Origin: Prorocentrum cordatum
Taxonomy: Eukaryota; Sar; Dinophyceae; Prorocentrales; Prorocentraceae
DNA: 64,000 nt
Assembly: GCA_963575745.1 (NCBI GenBank)
Contig: CAUYUJ010020576.1
Location: forward strand, 30,001 to 94,000
Direction: 5' to 3'
The notes under the pieces were generated by a model. It ran no database searches, was not told the DNA's origin, and saw only the letters and a program-made list of their open reading frames with translations. Position numbers and translations under genes: made by a program. Positions 31,601 through 43,470 of this stretch are shown one piece after another. Numbering within the stretch: the stretch's first letter is position 1; each line of letters begins with the position of its first letter.

Positions 31601-31760
31601 ACCGGGGGGCGGCGCAACGACAGTCTGCTTCGTTCGGAGCTACGGCGCCTCTCTTGAGGATGCCGACCGGTCCGAGCTCTTGAGCCGGATCTGGCGGGAC
31701 ATCTCACGCACCCTTCAACAAGGGAATGCTGAGATGATCCTGAGCGCCCTGGGGAGGTAG
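31601..31760 (+). CDS. Possible 3' terminal exon of an unknown protein
   Basis: After GATGTCTTCAG (AG at 31599-31600) a frame of 53 codons with ordinary protein composition (SLEDADRSELLSRIWRDISR, QQGNAEMILSALGR) ends in TAG at 31758-31760. It is an island between a GGA array and a CCA array. The amphipathic helical pattern and splice-acceptor-like start suggest a last exon, but there is no homologue I recognise and no upstream exon, so it could be chance. Confidence 0.4.
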
Positions 31761-31769
31761 GCGCTGACC

Positions 31770-32045
31770 ACTATCACCACCACGTGACCAACCACCAGTA
31801 CGACCACTACCAGCCCGTCCGACTCTCAGGACCACCGCCGCCCGTACGGCCACCACAGCCACCAGCTGACTGACTACCAAAATCACCACCACCAGCACGA
31901 CCACCACGACCTCCAGCACCACCAGCAAACCGACCACACCTCCCAGCCACCACGACCACCACCATCACGACCACCACGACGACTACCACCAGCACGACCA
32001 CCACGACCACCACCAGCTTGACCACCACCACCACCACGCCGACGG
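31770..32045 (+). repeat. (CCA/CGA)n array
   Basis: Imperfect reiteration of ACCACCACGACCACC-like motifs. The following 240 bp to 32290 is GC-rich with no supported gene. Confidence 0.9.
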
Positions 32046-32289
32046 GCACCGCCGCCCCCCGTCCCCCTTTCCCTTCCTCGTCCCTCCCCGTCCCCTGCCG
32101 GGCCGCCCTTGCCGGTGCGCCTCCTGCGCGGCCTCCTCCTCCCCCGGCCGCCCCTGCTGCAGCCAGTCCTCCTCCTCTTTATAGAGAGCGCCAACGAATT
32201 AACCTGCCTTTCGGTTAGTCCCCGCCGGACTGACCTCTTTCCGGCATCGCCGTCGGTCCCCCTGGGGCGCAGGGGGTGCCGGTCCCACT

Positions 32290-32951
32290 CGGGAGCCGGC
32301 GGGCGACGGGAGGGAGGGAGGGAGGGAGGGAGGGAGGGAGGGAGGGGAGGGGGAGGGAGGGAGGGAGGAGGGAGGAGGAGGGAGGGAGGGAGGATGGAGG
32401 GAGGGAGATGGAGGAGGGAGGGAGGGAGGGAGTGGGGAGGGAGGGAGGGGAGGGAGGGGAGGGAGGGAGAGAGTGGAGGAGGGAGGAGGAGTAGGGGAGG
32501 AGGAGGAGGAGGAGGAGGAGGAGGAGGAGGAGGGAGGAGGAGGAGGTAGGAAGGAGGGAGGAGGAGGAGGAGGAGGAGGAGGAGGAGGAGGAGGAGGAGG
32601 AGGAGGAGGAGGAGGAGGAGGAGGAGGAGGAAGAGAGGAGGAGGATAGAGGAGGAGGGGAGGAGGAGGAGGAGGAGGAGGAGGAGGGGGGAGGGGGAGGA
32701 GGCGGAGGAGGAGGAGGAGGAGGAGGAGGAGGAGGAGGGAGGAGGAGGAGGAGGAGGAGGAGGAGGTGCCGCCGCCGCCGCCGCCGCCAGCGCCGCCAGG
32801 GCGAGGTGCCGGTGCAGCGCATTGTGCGGCTGTGCCCCCACAGCGGCCACCAGCAGGCGTCCCAGGCGCCTTCGGGCGGGGCGAGCGCGCGCGCGGCTGC
32901 GGGAGGGCGGCTGGAGCAGGGGAGGCCGGAGGGCGGAGGAGCGAGGAGCGA

Positions 32952-32982
<31 letters not shown>

Positions 32983-33085
32983 GAGGAGGAGGAGGAGGAG
33001 GAGGAGGAGGAGGAGGAGGAGGAGGAGGAGGAGGAGGAGGGGAGGAGGAAAGAGGGAGGAGGAGGAGGAGATGGAGGAGGTGGAG
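32290..33085 (+). repeat. (GGGA)n and (GGA)n arrays
   Basis: GGGA-type array to about 32480, GGA arrays to 32765, a 190-bp GC-rich island (32766-32955, beginning with CCG units), then GGA again to 33085. Frames on either strand are low-complexity; the island might be a small exon but shows no motif. Confidence 0.9.
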
Positions 33086-33564
33086 AATAGGCAGACAGGG
33101 CTTCAGATGTGTATATGTACATATATGTGCATATATAGATATATTCAAGGATGTGGCGACCATCGGAAAAGTTGTGGCGAATTGGATAGTTCATACACGG
33201 TTGTGCCGCGTCAGACTGGGATTCGTGTGCATCAGTTTCCGCAGAAGTAGGGGTGAGGTGGAGGAGCAGCCTGGGAGGTTGTGGGGTATGCTGTCCGTTG
33301 TGCGCACCTCTGTGCCTCAATGTTTCGTCCTCATGTGTGCCCAGTGCGCACGCGCTGGTTGTTTGTTATTCGTGGTTGATGGAGCGCTGAGTTTCCATCT
33401 CGTCTTTACCTCGGATCGCGGCCGACGCTACAGCCCTCTACAACCTCGGGAGTATTTCTCCTCACGCGGCACCGGTGCCCAGAGAAGAAATGGAAGACAC
33501 ATACATGCTGTTGCGCCCTGTCCACATACATGACAGTATGATGATGCTGATGCTGATGATGTTG
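33086..33564. other. Spacer, nothing recognised
   Basis: Short alternating TA/CA stretch near 33110-33145, otherwise unique-looking sequence with no protein-like frame. Confidence 0.5.
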
Positions 33565-33945
33565 ATAATGAGGAGGAGGAGGAGGAGGAGGAGGAAGAGG
33601 AGGAGGAGGAGGAGGAGGAGGAAGGGAGGAGGAGGAGAGTGGAGGAGAGTGGAGGAGGAGGTGACGGGAGGAGGAGGAGGAGGAGGAGGGAGGAGGAGGG
33701 AGGAGGAGGAGGAGGAGGAGAGAGGAGGAGAGAGGAGGCGGGAGGAGGAGGATGAGAAGGGAGGAGGAGGAGGAGGGAGGAGGAGGAGGAGGAGGAGGAG
33801 GAGCTCCGAGTGAGGAGGAGGAGGAGGAGGAGGAGGAAGAGGCAGGGAAGAGGAGGGAAAGAGGAGGAGGAGGAGGAGGAGGAGGAGGAGGAGGAGAGGA
33901 GGAGGAGGAGGAGGAGGAGGAGGAGGAGCGAGGAGGAGGAGAAGG
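33565..33945 (+). repeat. (GGA)n array
   Basis: Imperfect GGA/GAG array of about 380 bp. The next 280 bp to 34225 is unique-looking with no gene. Confidence 0.95.
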
Positions 33946-34225
33946 AGGTTGCGCTCCAACCACATACATCATGTTGTGGCCCAACCGTGGAGAAGCCGCG
34001 GAGCGGCCGCAGAAGGGGGGGGGGCGCAAGAACCAGACAGACTTAATAACTCGATTGCAATTTTACTGGACAGATCGATCATTTTGGGAGAGCCCCCCAT
34101 TACCCGAGTTGTAATTGCAAGACCTCTGCGGGGAACCCCCTTTGGGTCATCCCCTCCTTCAGTTTGTTTCCCCAACTAGGCTTGCCTAAGGGGTTCTTAC
34201 TTGGTTACAGGTTGGTGCCCCGGGT

Positions 34226-34610
34226 GGCTACTTTGCCCGTTCCTCGGAGGTTCCCCGGGTTCCTTGGGTTCCCCGTGTTCCTCGGGTTCCTCCGGTTCTT
34301 CGGGTTCCCCTGGTTCCCAGGGTTCCCCGGGTTCCTCGGGTTCCTCGGGCTCCCCGGGTTCCCGGGTTCCTTGGGTTCCTCGGGTTCTTCGGAGGTTCTC
34401 TGGGTTGCTCGGGTTCCCCTGGTTCCTCGGGTTCTCCGGGTTTCTCGGGTTCCTTGGGTTCCTCGGGTTCCCCGGGTTCTTCGGGTTCCTCGGGTTCTCC
34501 GGGTTCTCTGGGTTGCTCGGGTTCCCCCGGTTCCACGGGCTCTTCGGCTTCCTCGGGTTCTTCGGGTTCCCCTGGTTCCTCGGGTTCCTTTGTTTCCTCG
34601 GATTCTCCAA
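34226..34610 (+). repeat. 9-bp minisatellite, TTCCTCGGG type
   Basis: About 40 copies of TTCCTCGGG, TTCCCCGGG and TTCTTCGGG. Open frames in several phases reflect the lack of stops in a 9-bp unit. Confidence 0.93.
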
Positions 34611-34750
34611 GTAATGCCAAGCATTGCCAAGCAATGCCAAGCAATGCCACGCAATGCCAAACAATGTCGAGCAATGCCAAGCAATGTCAAGCAATGCCAA
34701 GCAATGCCAAGCAATGCCGAGCAATGCGAAGCAATGCCAAGCAACGCAAA
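34611..34750 (+). repeat. 10-bp minisatellite, CAATGCCAAG type
   Basis: About 13 copies of GCAATGCCAA with single-base variants, abutting the 9-bp minisatellite. Confidence 0.93.
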
Positions 34751-34809
34751 CCACTGCGTCCATGCAATAGGAAGCTTTCTCCTAATTGCGGTCGCGCCGG
34801 GTTCATTTT

Positions 34810-35215
34810 ACTAAGGCCAGTTGGTGGGGCCAGGTTTGAGGCGTTTCGCTTAGGATGTCCTCAGAATGTGCTAAGTTTGGCACCTGGTTTCGTCTGATTT
34901 GGCTTGGTTTGGCCTGGGTTGGCTGGACGACTCGCCTGAGACATCCTCAGAATTGGCTTGGTTCTGGCCCTGGCTTAGCTTGGTTTGGGGTTGATTTCGC
35001 TAGATACTTCCTCATGGTTTGCTTGGTGTGGGTTTGTTCGGTGCGGTTTCGTTTGAGGCGTGCTCGCGATTTCCTTGATTCGGTTTGGGCGCGATTTCGA
35101 GTGAGACGTCCTCACGATTCGCTTGGTTTTGCTTTGGTTTCGCTTTAAAAGTCCTTATAGCTGACCTGATTCGATCTGGTTTGGGCGGCATCTCCTTTGA
35201 GAGGTCGTCCACATG
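34810..35215 (+). repeat. Degenerate ~65-bp tandem repeat
   Basis: About six diverged copies sharing GGTTTCGCTTGAGACGTCCT and TCACGATTTGCTTGG-like phrases. No coding frame. Confidence 0.7.
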
Positions 35216-36411
35216 CTACGTGGCGTCAGTTATGCAGTGCAAGCGATGTCGCGCAAACCCACATCGTCGCAAGCTATGTGGTGCAAAGGATGTTTGGAAG
35301 CTATCTGTGATGCAAGCTGCGTGGCGTCTGCCCGGTGTCCCGAGGCTGTCGCGTGGGAGAGTTATACATCAACACAAAATGGAGGAGAGCAGAGGGCGGG
35401 ACGGAAGGGATGGGAGGGACGGGGGAAGGCCCCTCGTCTTCTCGCCTCCCTCCTCCCCCTCCTCCTCCTTCCCCCCTCCTTCGTCCCTCCTCGCCCCCCT
35501 CCCCCTCCTCGCCTTCCGCGGGGGAGGGGAGGGAGAGAGAGGAAAAGGAGGAGGAGGAGGAGGAGGAGGAGGAGGAGGAGGAGCTCCTAGGAGGAGGAAG
35601 AGGAGGAGGAGGGGGAGGAGGAGAAGGAGGAGGAGGAGGAGGGGGGGGGGCCAGAGATCCAGCGCACGGAACAAAAATCAAGACGCAGGTTTTCCGCCGT
35701 TTTCGGCCTCCAGAGAACCTCGCTTGGCCTCGGGGTCGTCAAAAAACGACTCGGGACGAAACGCCAGTCCTGGGGAACGGGTCGAGACTTCTGGAGACCT
35801 TGCATGGGAAAAAATCACGAGATCGCATCTCTGGCAAGGTCGCCCAGTCAACGTTCGGCCTTCGCTCCTGGAGCGTCGAGGGTCGACCCTCCACCCTCGG
35901 AAGTTGGACGAGTCGGGGTCGGGGCCGGCGACGCGTACGACCGGGGAGACGTAAGGCGCGGGGTCGGGGTCTTCCTGCTCCTCCTCCTCCTCCTCCTCCT
36001 CCTCCTCCCTCCTCCTCCTCCTCCTCCCTCCCGCCCTCCCCTCCCCCTCCTCCTCCTCCTCCTCCTCCTCCTCCTCCTTTTCCTGCTGGAACGTTGAGGG
36101 GCGATCCTCGGAGGTCGACCCTGGAATTATGGTGTTCTGATTTACTCTAGCCCTGACCACCAGAGAGAATCTCGAGCACCAGGAGAGTACCGAAGCTGGA
36201 GAGTTCTTCCTACGGGAGGCCATGGGAGGCGACCGTCGTTCTTCTACGCTTCGTCAGCGTGTCGGGCAGACACTGCTTCGATACTTCCTCTGGGTGGTCG
36301 CGATTCTTCCTGGGACCTGGCCCCCAAGCACGATGGGAGCGGGTCGACCCTCGGAAGTCGGAAGGCGATCCTCGATTCTCGAGTGGCCGATCCTCGGCCC
36401 TTACGGTCAGA
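35216..36411. other. Spacer with GGA and TCC arrays
   Basis: Contains a GGA array at about 35540-35650 and a TCC array at about 35970-36080. The unique-looking segments (35216-35400, 35680-35960, 36085-36411) hold short echoes of one another (TCGACCCTCGGAAGT-type) but no gene. Confidence 0.6.
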
Positions 36412-36511
36412 NNNNNNNNNNNNNNNNNNNNNNNNNNNNNNNNNNNNNNNNNNNNNNNNNNNNNNNNNNNNNNNNNNNNNNNNNNNNNNNNNNNNNNNNN
36501 NNNNNNNNNNN
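36412..36511. other. Assembly gap of 100 N
   Basis: Exactly 100 unknown bases, followed by a C run of 13. Confidence 0.99.
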
Positions 36512-37004
36512 CCCCCCCCCCCCTGGCCAGGTGCCCGGCGTCGGCCAGCCGCTCCTGGGCGGCTCGCGCACCTCCGAGGGCAGCAGCTATAGGCCCCCGC
36601 TCTCGCCCGGCGACGCGGCGAGGCCGCGCGCCCCCCCGAGCCTACGCGGATGGGGAAGGGCCCTCTCGGCGGCGAGCCGGGGGGGGGGAAGTGAGAAGGG
36701 GTCGGGAGCCTCGAGACGGGGGTCAATGCAAACGGGGGTCAGCCAGGGCGCCAGATCCTGCAGGATCCTGCGAAGACCCCCTCTGGCTGACCCGGGTTAG
36801 GGAGCCGCTCGTGGCCGCGAGGCGGACGCGCGTATTGGCTGACCCGGGTCTGCGAAGACCTGCGTTGCAGTTTTTTTTCCTGCATTGCAGTTTTTGGTTT
36901 CCTGCTGACCCGGGTCTGGATTGACCCGGGTCAGAAGATCCCCGAAGGGGCGGTGGGGGCTCAAGAGACTCGAAGAAGAAACAAACGCCATAGACATGAA
37001 TTGG
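36512..37004. other. GC-rich spacer, possible exon not provable
   Basis: The frame just after the gap (PGVGQPLLGGSRTSEGSSYR) is protein-like for about 60 codons but cannot be tied to a start, splice site or family. 36720-36950 holds echoes of CTGACCCGGGTC-type phrases. Confidence 0.4.
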
Positions 37005-37142
37005 GAGCGCGCCGCGCGGATTTCTTGGATCCGCGCTGGGCCCCCCCTCCCAGCGGCGCCTCCGGCGCCGCCCCTGGCGCGCTCCGCGCGCCAGGGAGAG
37101 AGGGTCCAGCGCAGATCCAAGAAATCCGCGCGGAGCGCCAAA
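37005..37142. repeat. Fold-back element, copy 2
   Basis: A ~138-bp palindrome with ~44-bp arms: CGCGCGGATTTCTTGGATC on the left and its exact complement on the right (37112-37132). Arm mismatches are few. The centre has GGCGCC and CCTGGCGCGC. Same family as 14770-14906; non-coding. Confidence 0.88.
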
Positions 37143-37149
37143 AGTTTGT

Positions 37150-37370
37150 GGTATTATCGTTATTATTATTACTACGATGACTACGAGTATTATCAATATT
37201 AGTATGATTATTCTTTTTATTTTTCTGCTTCTTCTTCTTCTTCTTATTATTATTATTAGTATTATTATTTTTATTATTATTCGTATTATTATTAACATTA
37301 TTATCATTATTATTATTAGTATTAGTATTATTAGTATTATTATTATTGTTATTATTATTATTATTATTAC

Positions 37371-37440
<70 letters not shown>

Positions 37441-37470
37441 TATTATTATTAGTATTAGTATCAGTAGTCG
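37150..37470 (+). repeat. (ATT)n array
   Basis: Imperfect TTA/ATT array of over 300 bp, the most AT-rich block of the window. Poly-Ile/Leu frames are artefacts. Confidence 0.95.
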
Positions 37471-38400
37471 TATTATTGCTTCTTCTAGGGAAAAGTGGGA
37501 AGGGGCGGTCGGGAAGAAGAAGAGGGAGAGAGGGAGGGAGCGAGGGATAAAATATCAGAAGGAGGAGGAGGAGGAGGATTATGAGACGGGAGGAAGGGGG
37601 AGGAGGGAAGAGGGAAGAGGGAAGAGGGAGAAAGGAAGAGGAGAGGAAGAGGGCGGAGGAGAGCAATAATCACAATGAGTGTACGGTGGTATAGAGAGAA
37701 ATGAGCAGGAGGAGGAGGAGCGAGACCAGGGCGGAAGCACACCGAAAACCGCGACTCGAGGTCCGTGCCCCTGGTCCCCGCGACGGTCGTGACCGCGACC
37801 GCATCGGCCAGCCACTTCCCCCAGGCCCTTGCCACCCCACTCGGGGCGCGTCTTCCGCTGGCGCGGCGTCGCCGTCGCCGCCGCCGTCGTCGCCAGTGCC
37901 GCCGTCGCCCGTGCCGCCTGCGCCGCCGTCGCCGTGTCCGTCGCAGCCGTTGCTCAGGGTGTCGACGGCGCCGTCGCCGCCGTCGCCGCCTGCGGTGCCG
38001 ACGGCGTTGTCTCCTGCGGTGTCGGCGGCGCCGTCGCCGTCGTCGCCTGCGGTGTCGACGACGACGTCGTCGCCGTTGCCACGAGGCTGGCGAGCGTCCC
38101 CGGGTGGCGACCAGGCGAACAAAATTGCAACCGCCTCCTCCTCCTATCCTCCTCCTCCTCCCTCCTTCCTCCTCCCCCTCCTCCTCCTCCTCTCCTCCTC
38201 CTCCTCCTCCTCCTCTCTCCTCCTCCTCCTCCTCCTCCTCTCCCCCATCCCCTCCCCTCCTCCTCCTCCTCCTCCTACCTCCTCCTCCTCCTCGCTCCTC
38301 CTCCTCCTCCTCCTCCTCCTCCCTCCTCCTTCCTCCTCCCCCTCCTCTTCCTCCTCCTCCTCCTCCTCCTCCTCCTCCTCCTCCTCCTCCTCCTCCTCCT
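37471..38400. repeat. GGA, CGTCGC and TCC tracts
   Basis: GGA-rich 37500-37665; CGTCGCC-type tract about 37860-38090 (frame PSPPPSSPVPPSPVPPAPP, possibly low-complexity coding but unproven); TCC array 38125-38400. No gene called. Confidence 0.75.
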
Positions 38401-39394
38401 GTGCGGTTGGAACCGCCAGCCAGCAAACGATGCGTTCATGAGGCGCCCATGGGCGGCCGCAGGCGCTGGCCGTGGGAAAAGCCCCGCACCGTATGCCAAC
38501 GACTCAGAACCTACGGGGGAACCCCAGACGAGCACAATTTTCTTTGATCTCCCTTGACGATGTGCCGGCGCACTCCCCCTATCGCTCTCTCTCTCTCTCT
38601 CTATCGCTGTCTCTCGCGTGCTCATTGCTTCTCGCAAGCACACATACACTTGTTCCCCTCACTCGCCGATGACGGCAGTCGGCGGTCGGCGGGGCACGCA
38701 CAGACAGGATTTACCACCTCGTGTGGTAGCGCGGCAAGGCAGAGACGCAGACCGATCAAGGTTCCAAGATCGGCGCGAAAACGCTCAGAGAAGAGCACGC
38801 AAGCGCACAATCGCGCATACGTGCGGCATTGCAAACTCTGCTACTTCACAAGGCGCTGTGCGATGGGAGCGTTCGTTCTCGCTCCCTCTAGAGTGGGTAA
38901 TCCCGCTGATCGCCTCCACGACTCATGCCCGACCGCCCCTCCAACCGGATGAATTTCTTCCCCCCGCAGGGCGCCCCCCCTCGCGGTGACTTGTGAAACC
39001 TTGGACCCTTGGCCCGAGGGGGGTGGAACCCCGCGCGCGGGCACCTCCGCGGCTGAAAGTTCATTCCTCTTCCGGACCCCCGAGCTCGAGCCGTTGTGAT
39101 CGAACCCCTCTCCAGGGATTTCTTATTCGCTTCCGCGGAGACCAGACCCCTTGTGTTCTTCGGCGCACCCTGGAATTTCGCACTCTGCAGAAGGGCTCCC
39201 ATGGGTCCTTCGTTGCAGTCGCCTGGACAACTCCCGGTGTACAGTTGTAGCGTAGGCCACATTCCACGATCGGTGCTTTGATTTCGTCGTTCAGAACGGC
39301 GATCGGGCCCCATCGCGGGCCGCGTTTCCGGATCCGATTCGTTCCTCGTTTCCCCTCCTCCGCCTTCCCCTTGATCCTCCTGCTCTTCCTCGAT
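38401..39394. other. Spacer, nothing recognised
   Basis: Unique-looking sequence with a short CT tract near 38588. No protein-like frame, RNA gene or repeat that I can support. Confidence 0.5.
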
Positions 39395-39850
39395 CTCCTC
39401 CTCCTCCTCCTCCTCCTCCTCCTCCTCCTCCTCCTTCTTGCTGATACTTCTCTGCTCCGACTTCTGCTCATCCGTGTCTAGCTCCTCCTCCCTGTCCTAC
39501 AGTCAAATCAGTATTGTTGGTAGTGAAAAATTTGGGCCCGTGTCGACATATCGGAAACACGTGCGCACGCACACACGCGCGCACGAGCACCTGCGCTCAA
39601 GCCCTCTGGATGGGGCTCGGGTTCGGGTTCGGTCCCAAGCTCGCGCCCGGGGTCGGGCTCGCGCTCGAGCTCGCGCTCGCGCTCGCGCTCGCGCTCGAAT
39701 ATTTGCGCGCGCGCAGGAACGCGCTCGAACGCGCTCGAACGCGCTCGAACGCGCACGCTCGCGCACGCTCACGTACGCTCACGTACGCGCGCGCACGCGC
39801 GCACAAGCGCGCACGCACTCGCGCACGCGCGCGCGCGCACGCGGGCTGCC
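39395..39850 (+). repeat. TCC array and alternating GC/GCTC tract
   Basis: TCC array to about 39435, then from about 39650 CTCGCGCTCGCG-type and CGCGCACGCGCGCA-type alternating purine-pyrimidine runs. Such alternation favours Z-DNA; that is inference. Frames are artefacts. Confidence 0.8.
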
Positions 39851-40424
39851 CCCGTGTGTGGGCCAGGCGTGGCTGCAATGCCAGGACGCCCACCCGTGGG
39901 CCCCGTACCCCCCCCGGACCTTACCAATATTTTGAAGGCCTTCACGGGGGTTTCCAGTGCCCCATTTTTGCGAGGGAATGGCTCCAGCGGGTCATGCCGT
40001 CAAGAAGGGTGGGCTCCAGCGCCCAAGTTTTACGAGGGAGAGTGGTTCCAGCAACCCACGCCGTGGGTTGATGCGTGCGCGCGCGTTCCTTGTCGCATTG
40101 CTTACAGTTTTCCTCTCCAGAGCGAGCGTCGGTCCTGACAGCGATCGGCGGAGTGCCGGATGCAGTACGTCGGCGGGCGAGAGTCAACTCGTGTGCCTTC
40201 GAGCGTTGCGGAAGGCTGGTCACGCCTCCCTCACCTTGTGCGCAGCACTGTTCATCGCCCCCTCTCTGGATCGAATCTGGGCCGCGGGGAGTCTTTGACG
40301 AGGCCTGCCGGCACCGCAAGCTCCAAATCAATGTCGGAAGCTCCCGAGGGCGAGCGGCGCTTGGCCAAAAATGGACCCAGTCGGCGCCCCCGGATCCTTT
40401 CTAAAAGCCAGAGGATCCGCGCCC
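39851..40424. other. Spacer, nothing recognised
   Basis: Unique-looking GC-rich sequence; no gene supported. Confidence 0.5.
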
Positions 40425-40645
40425 CCGACGCTCCCAGGCGCTCCCCAGCGCTCTCAGACGCTGCAGGAGCGCCCACGCGCTCCCAAGCGGCCCCAGGCGC
40501 TCCGCAGGCGATCCCAAGCGCCCCCGGGCGCCCCCAAACGCTCCAGGAACGCCCAAACGCCCCGAGGCAGCGCCAGGCGGCGCTTCCAGGCGCTCCCAGA
40601 CATCTGAGATGTTCCCAGGCCCTTCCAGACGCTCCAGGAGTGTGA
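40425..40645 (+). repeat. ~11-bp minisatellite, GCGCTCCCAG type
   Basis: About 20 degenerate copies of CGCTCCCAGGCG and CGCCCCCAAACG. Confidence 0.8.
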
Positions 40646-40849
40646 AGCCTTGGGGGAACAGGAGCCCCCAGGAAACCACAGGAAGCCCCCGGTAAGCCCC
40701 AGTCGACGCGGCCTGACGGACCCCGAGGAAGCAGGTCGAATTCTTTTCTGGCAGACCCCGTTCCCTCCCCCCGCGCGGTGTTCGCGTAGCGCTAACGCCC
40801 GCTATGCGGCGCGTTCACGGCGCACCCGCAGCGACATCCGCGCGAGCGC

Positions 40850-41265
40850 GCGTGCCCAGCCGCGCAGCGGGGCGCCATCTCCTTCGCGGATCGAGGCCGC
40901 GGCGCCGAAAGGATCGTCCCGCCGATGCGACGCGCGAGGCCTGGCCTCGCGCGCTCGAGCGCTGCCAGCCAGCGCGAGGAAGCTGCTTGGCGCCGCGCGC
41001 CGGCTCCCGCGCGAAAGTCGCAGTGCCGAGGCCGCCGGCGGCGCGACGCGCTGGTCCTCGCCAGCGCGCTCGAGCGCTGCTCCGGCGCGCGAGGCTGCGC
41101 TCCGAGATTTCGCCGATGCTGCGCGCGAGGCCTTCCCGGCGCGCGCGGGCGCTGCACAGACGCGCGAGGGGGCTGCTCGGCGCAGCGCGCCGGCCCCCGC
41201 GCGCGAGTATCGCGCGCCGAGCCCGCCGCCGATGCGACGCGCGAGTCCGCGCCCGAGGAGCCCTG
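40850..41265 (+). repeat. GC-rich ~113-bp tandem repeat
   Basis: Roughly three and a half diverged copies of a unit containing GCGCGAGGCCTGGCC, GCGCGCTCGAGCGCTGC and GCGCCGGCTCCCGCGCG. Several frames stay open because of GC content; none is a gene. Confidence 0.7.
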
Positions 41266-41366
41266 ACGCGGCCCGAGGGTTCCCGAGAACACATGTCAAT
41301 TTTTCACGCAGACCCCCCGCCCACCCCACGCGTGGTGGTCGCGTTGCGATACGCCCGCATGTGCGA

Positions 41367-41805
41367 CGTCGTTCGACGTTCGTCGCTTGTCGTCCGTAAT
41401 TCGTCGTTGGCCGTTCGTCGACAGTCGTCGTCCTGGTCACCATTCGTCACTCGTCGCGCGTCGTCGTCGTCGTCGTCGTCGTTCGTCGTTCGTCGTTTGT
41501 CGTTCGTCGCCTGTTTGTACTCGCTTGTCGTTGGTCGTTCGCCGCCGTCGTCGTCCGCCGGTAGTCGCGCGGCGATGCGCCCGCGAGGAAGTGCGACGCA
41601 TGCCATCGTCACCCCTCTCAGGGGGCGGCGTGGGGGCGCCAGCGAGGAGGGAGCTCGCTCCCGGGCGCAGCCGAGGCAGGGTGGGGGGGCTGGGACCCGC
41701 GCATCGCGAGCGCGCACCAGCGCATCCCACCAACAATCCAGTTGGGGGGGTGGGGGATGCATGCGCGCGTTCCGTTGCAACACGCTTTCTCTCGCTCGCT
41801 CTCTC

Positions 41806-41838
<33 letters not shown>

Positions 41839-41885
41839 TTCTCTCCCTCTTTCTCCCTCGCTCTCCCTCTCTCTCTCTCGTCTCG
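41367..41885 (+). repeat. TCGTCGTTCGTCG tract and CT array
   Basis: TCGTCGTTCGTCG reiterations at 41367-41560, unique-looking 41561-41784, then a CT/CTCTCG tract at 41785-41885. Confidence 0.85.
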
Positions 41886-42039
41886 GTTCGAGGGTCTCCA
41901 GGCCCAGGGCGTAGCCCAAACGCGACCCCCTCCCCAGCATTCCATAGCGAGCATGGCGAGATTGGACCCGTGGCCCTCACCACAGGACAGGGTCGTGTCA
42001 CACCCTCCGACATGTTCCCGCGCGCGCCGCAATAGATCT

Positions 42040-43430
42040 AAAGAGCCATCGCCGTGCGCTTCGTAGCCCGCCGCAGCCCGAGCCGTCAGGTAAGGGGCTC
42101 CCAAACTAAGCGAGTCGGCAGGACAACAACCTCAGCCGACAGGAAGTTTGCGCCGCCGCACTCCAGAGCAGTGGTGGCGTCGACCGAGCAGTCGCTGCTC
42201 ACAGCCAACTTGCTCACAAACAACAAGACGACATTAACAACATATACTGTACATGCCGCTCCGACAAGCGTAAGCTCAAGGGCGAGCGGTATTGACGCCG
42301 CACCAGCAGGTTCCACGGTCGAAGCCGACGCCCACCAGGGCAATGTCACCGCTCTTCTCATCAGCAGTGACGCACCAAAGGGGGACGTCTTCATCGCGCC
42401 TCCGCTTCACAGGGCCGATCACGGGACTTCCCATACCAGTAGCAGCCATGGTGAACCCGCGCCAGGGCCTAAGCGTGAACTTCCGACGTCACCAGGAACA
42501 CCAACGACTGCGGCACCGACAGAGGATGCCTGGAACTCCTGTGGCCGTTACTCCGGAAGGGATAGCGACCGCCAGAGCACCCTGGACTAAATTGCTGCGG
42601 CCACCCCCAATCCTTATGAGCACATTCGCCAGGGTCGAGCTCAGCGCGAACTCGAGCGAGACCACATATGCGCTAGCGGCCTGGCAGCTCGAATGGTCTA
42701 CCAGGACCGAAGCGCTGGCCGACCCCACTGGCCCAATCCTGGATCCCGCGATTTCTTCAGCGCCCCGATGTGCCCGATTCTGGAGGGCGGCTGCTGCCGT
42801 GCGCAGCGTTTTGCGGCCCCTATTTCGGCTACCACGTGCGTTGCGTGTGCGACTCGCCCAGCACAGGAACTACCTCCTCCGAGTCCCCGTACGTGACGAC
42901 CAGGCTTTGCTTGATCTACTTGCCCTTGATCCCCCCGACCGGCCGGCTGATCTACATGAAGACCTCACAGTGCACGAGCTCCGCGCCGTCCGTGCCGATC
43001 TTCGCGTTGTCCGCGACGATCAGCGGCGGTCTGCGTGGAGACCTACAGGATCACCGGGATCACGTATTTTCCAAGCCGAAACCGCTCCACCCGCAGGGCA
43101 AGGAGGCCACTGGGCGCCCGGCCCCGACCGACGTCGATGGCCACCCGGAGTTCCCCCCGAACAGCACGACTACCATGGGCGCTTGCCCAGAGGGCCACCA
43201 GACCCACCCTGCAGCCAGACCGCCCGCCGCGGTTCGCTACGACCCTTTCGCCGAGTGTCCGAAGACCATCTGTGGTCCCGCTCAGTGGCAGCCAGGCCGA
43301 CAGTCTAGCCAGACTCCAGGTTGTCCCCCCTGGCGCAGTCCGATGTGACCCTCCGCGTGAGTGGCCTCCGACTCCCAGGGATGTCTCCGCTGCGTCCGAC
43401 GACCGTCCGCTGACCTAGTGGCCGCCGACG
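42040..43430 (+). other. Degenerate coding-like region, unidentified
   Basis: Protein-like stretches alternate frame: about 42080-42590 (THHRADHG/HGEPAPGPKRELPTS-like composition), 42600-42780 (NPYEHIRQGRAQRELERDH) and 42790-43030 (CGPYFGYHVRCVCDSP). No start, domain or family is recognised. It may be a decayed gene or GC-driven chance. Confidence 0.3.
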
Positions 43431-43470
43431 TCCGACGATTCTCCGCCGAACCGAGCGGCGGAGCTAGGGG

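Noticed and set aside
31883-33320. Minus-strand frames of 373-426 codons
   Set aside because: They are GGA-array translations read on the complement, with no start context or motif.
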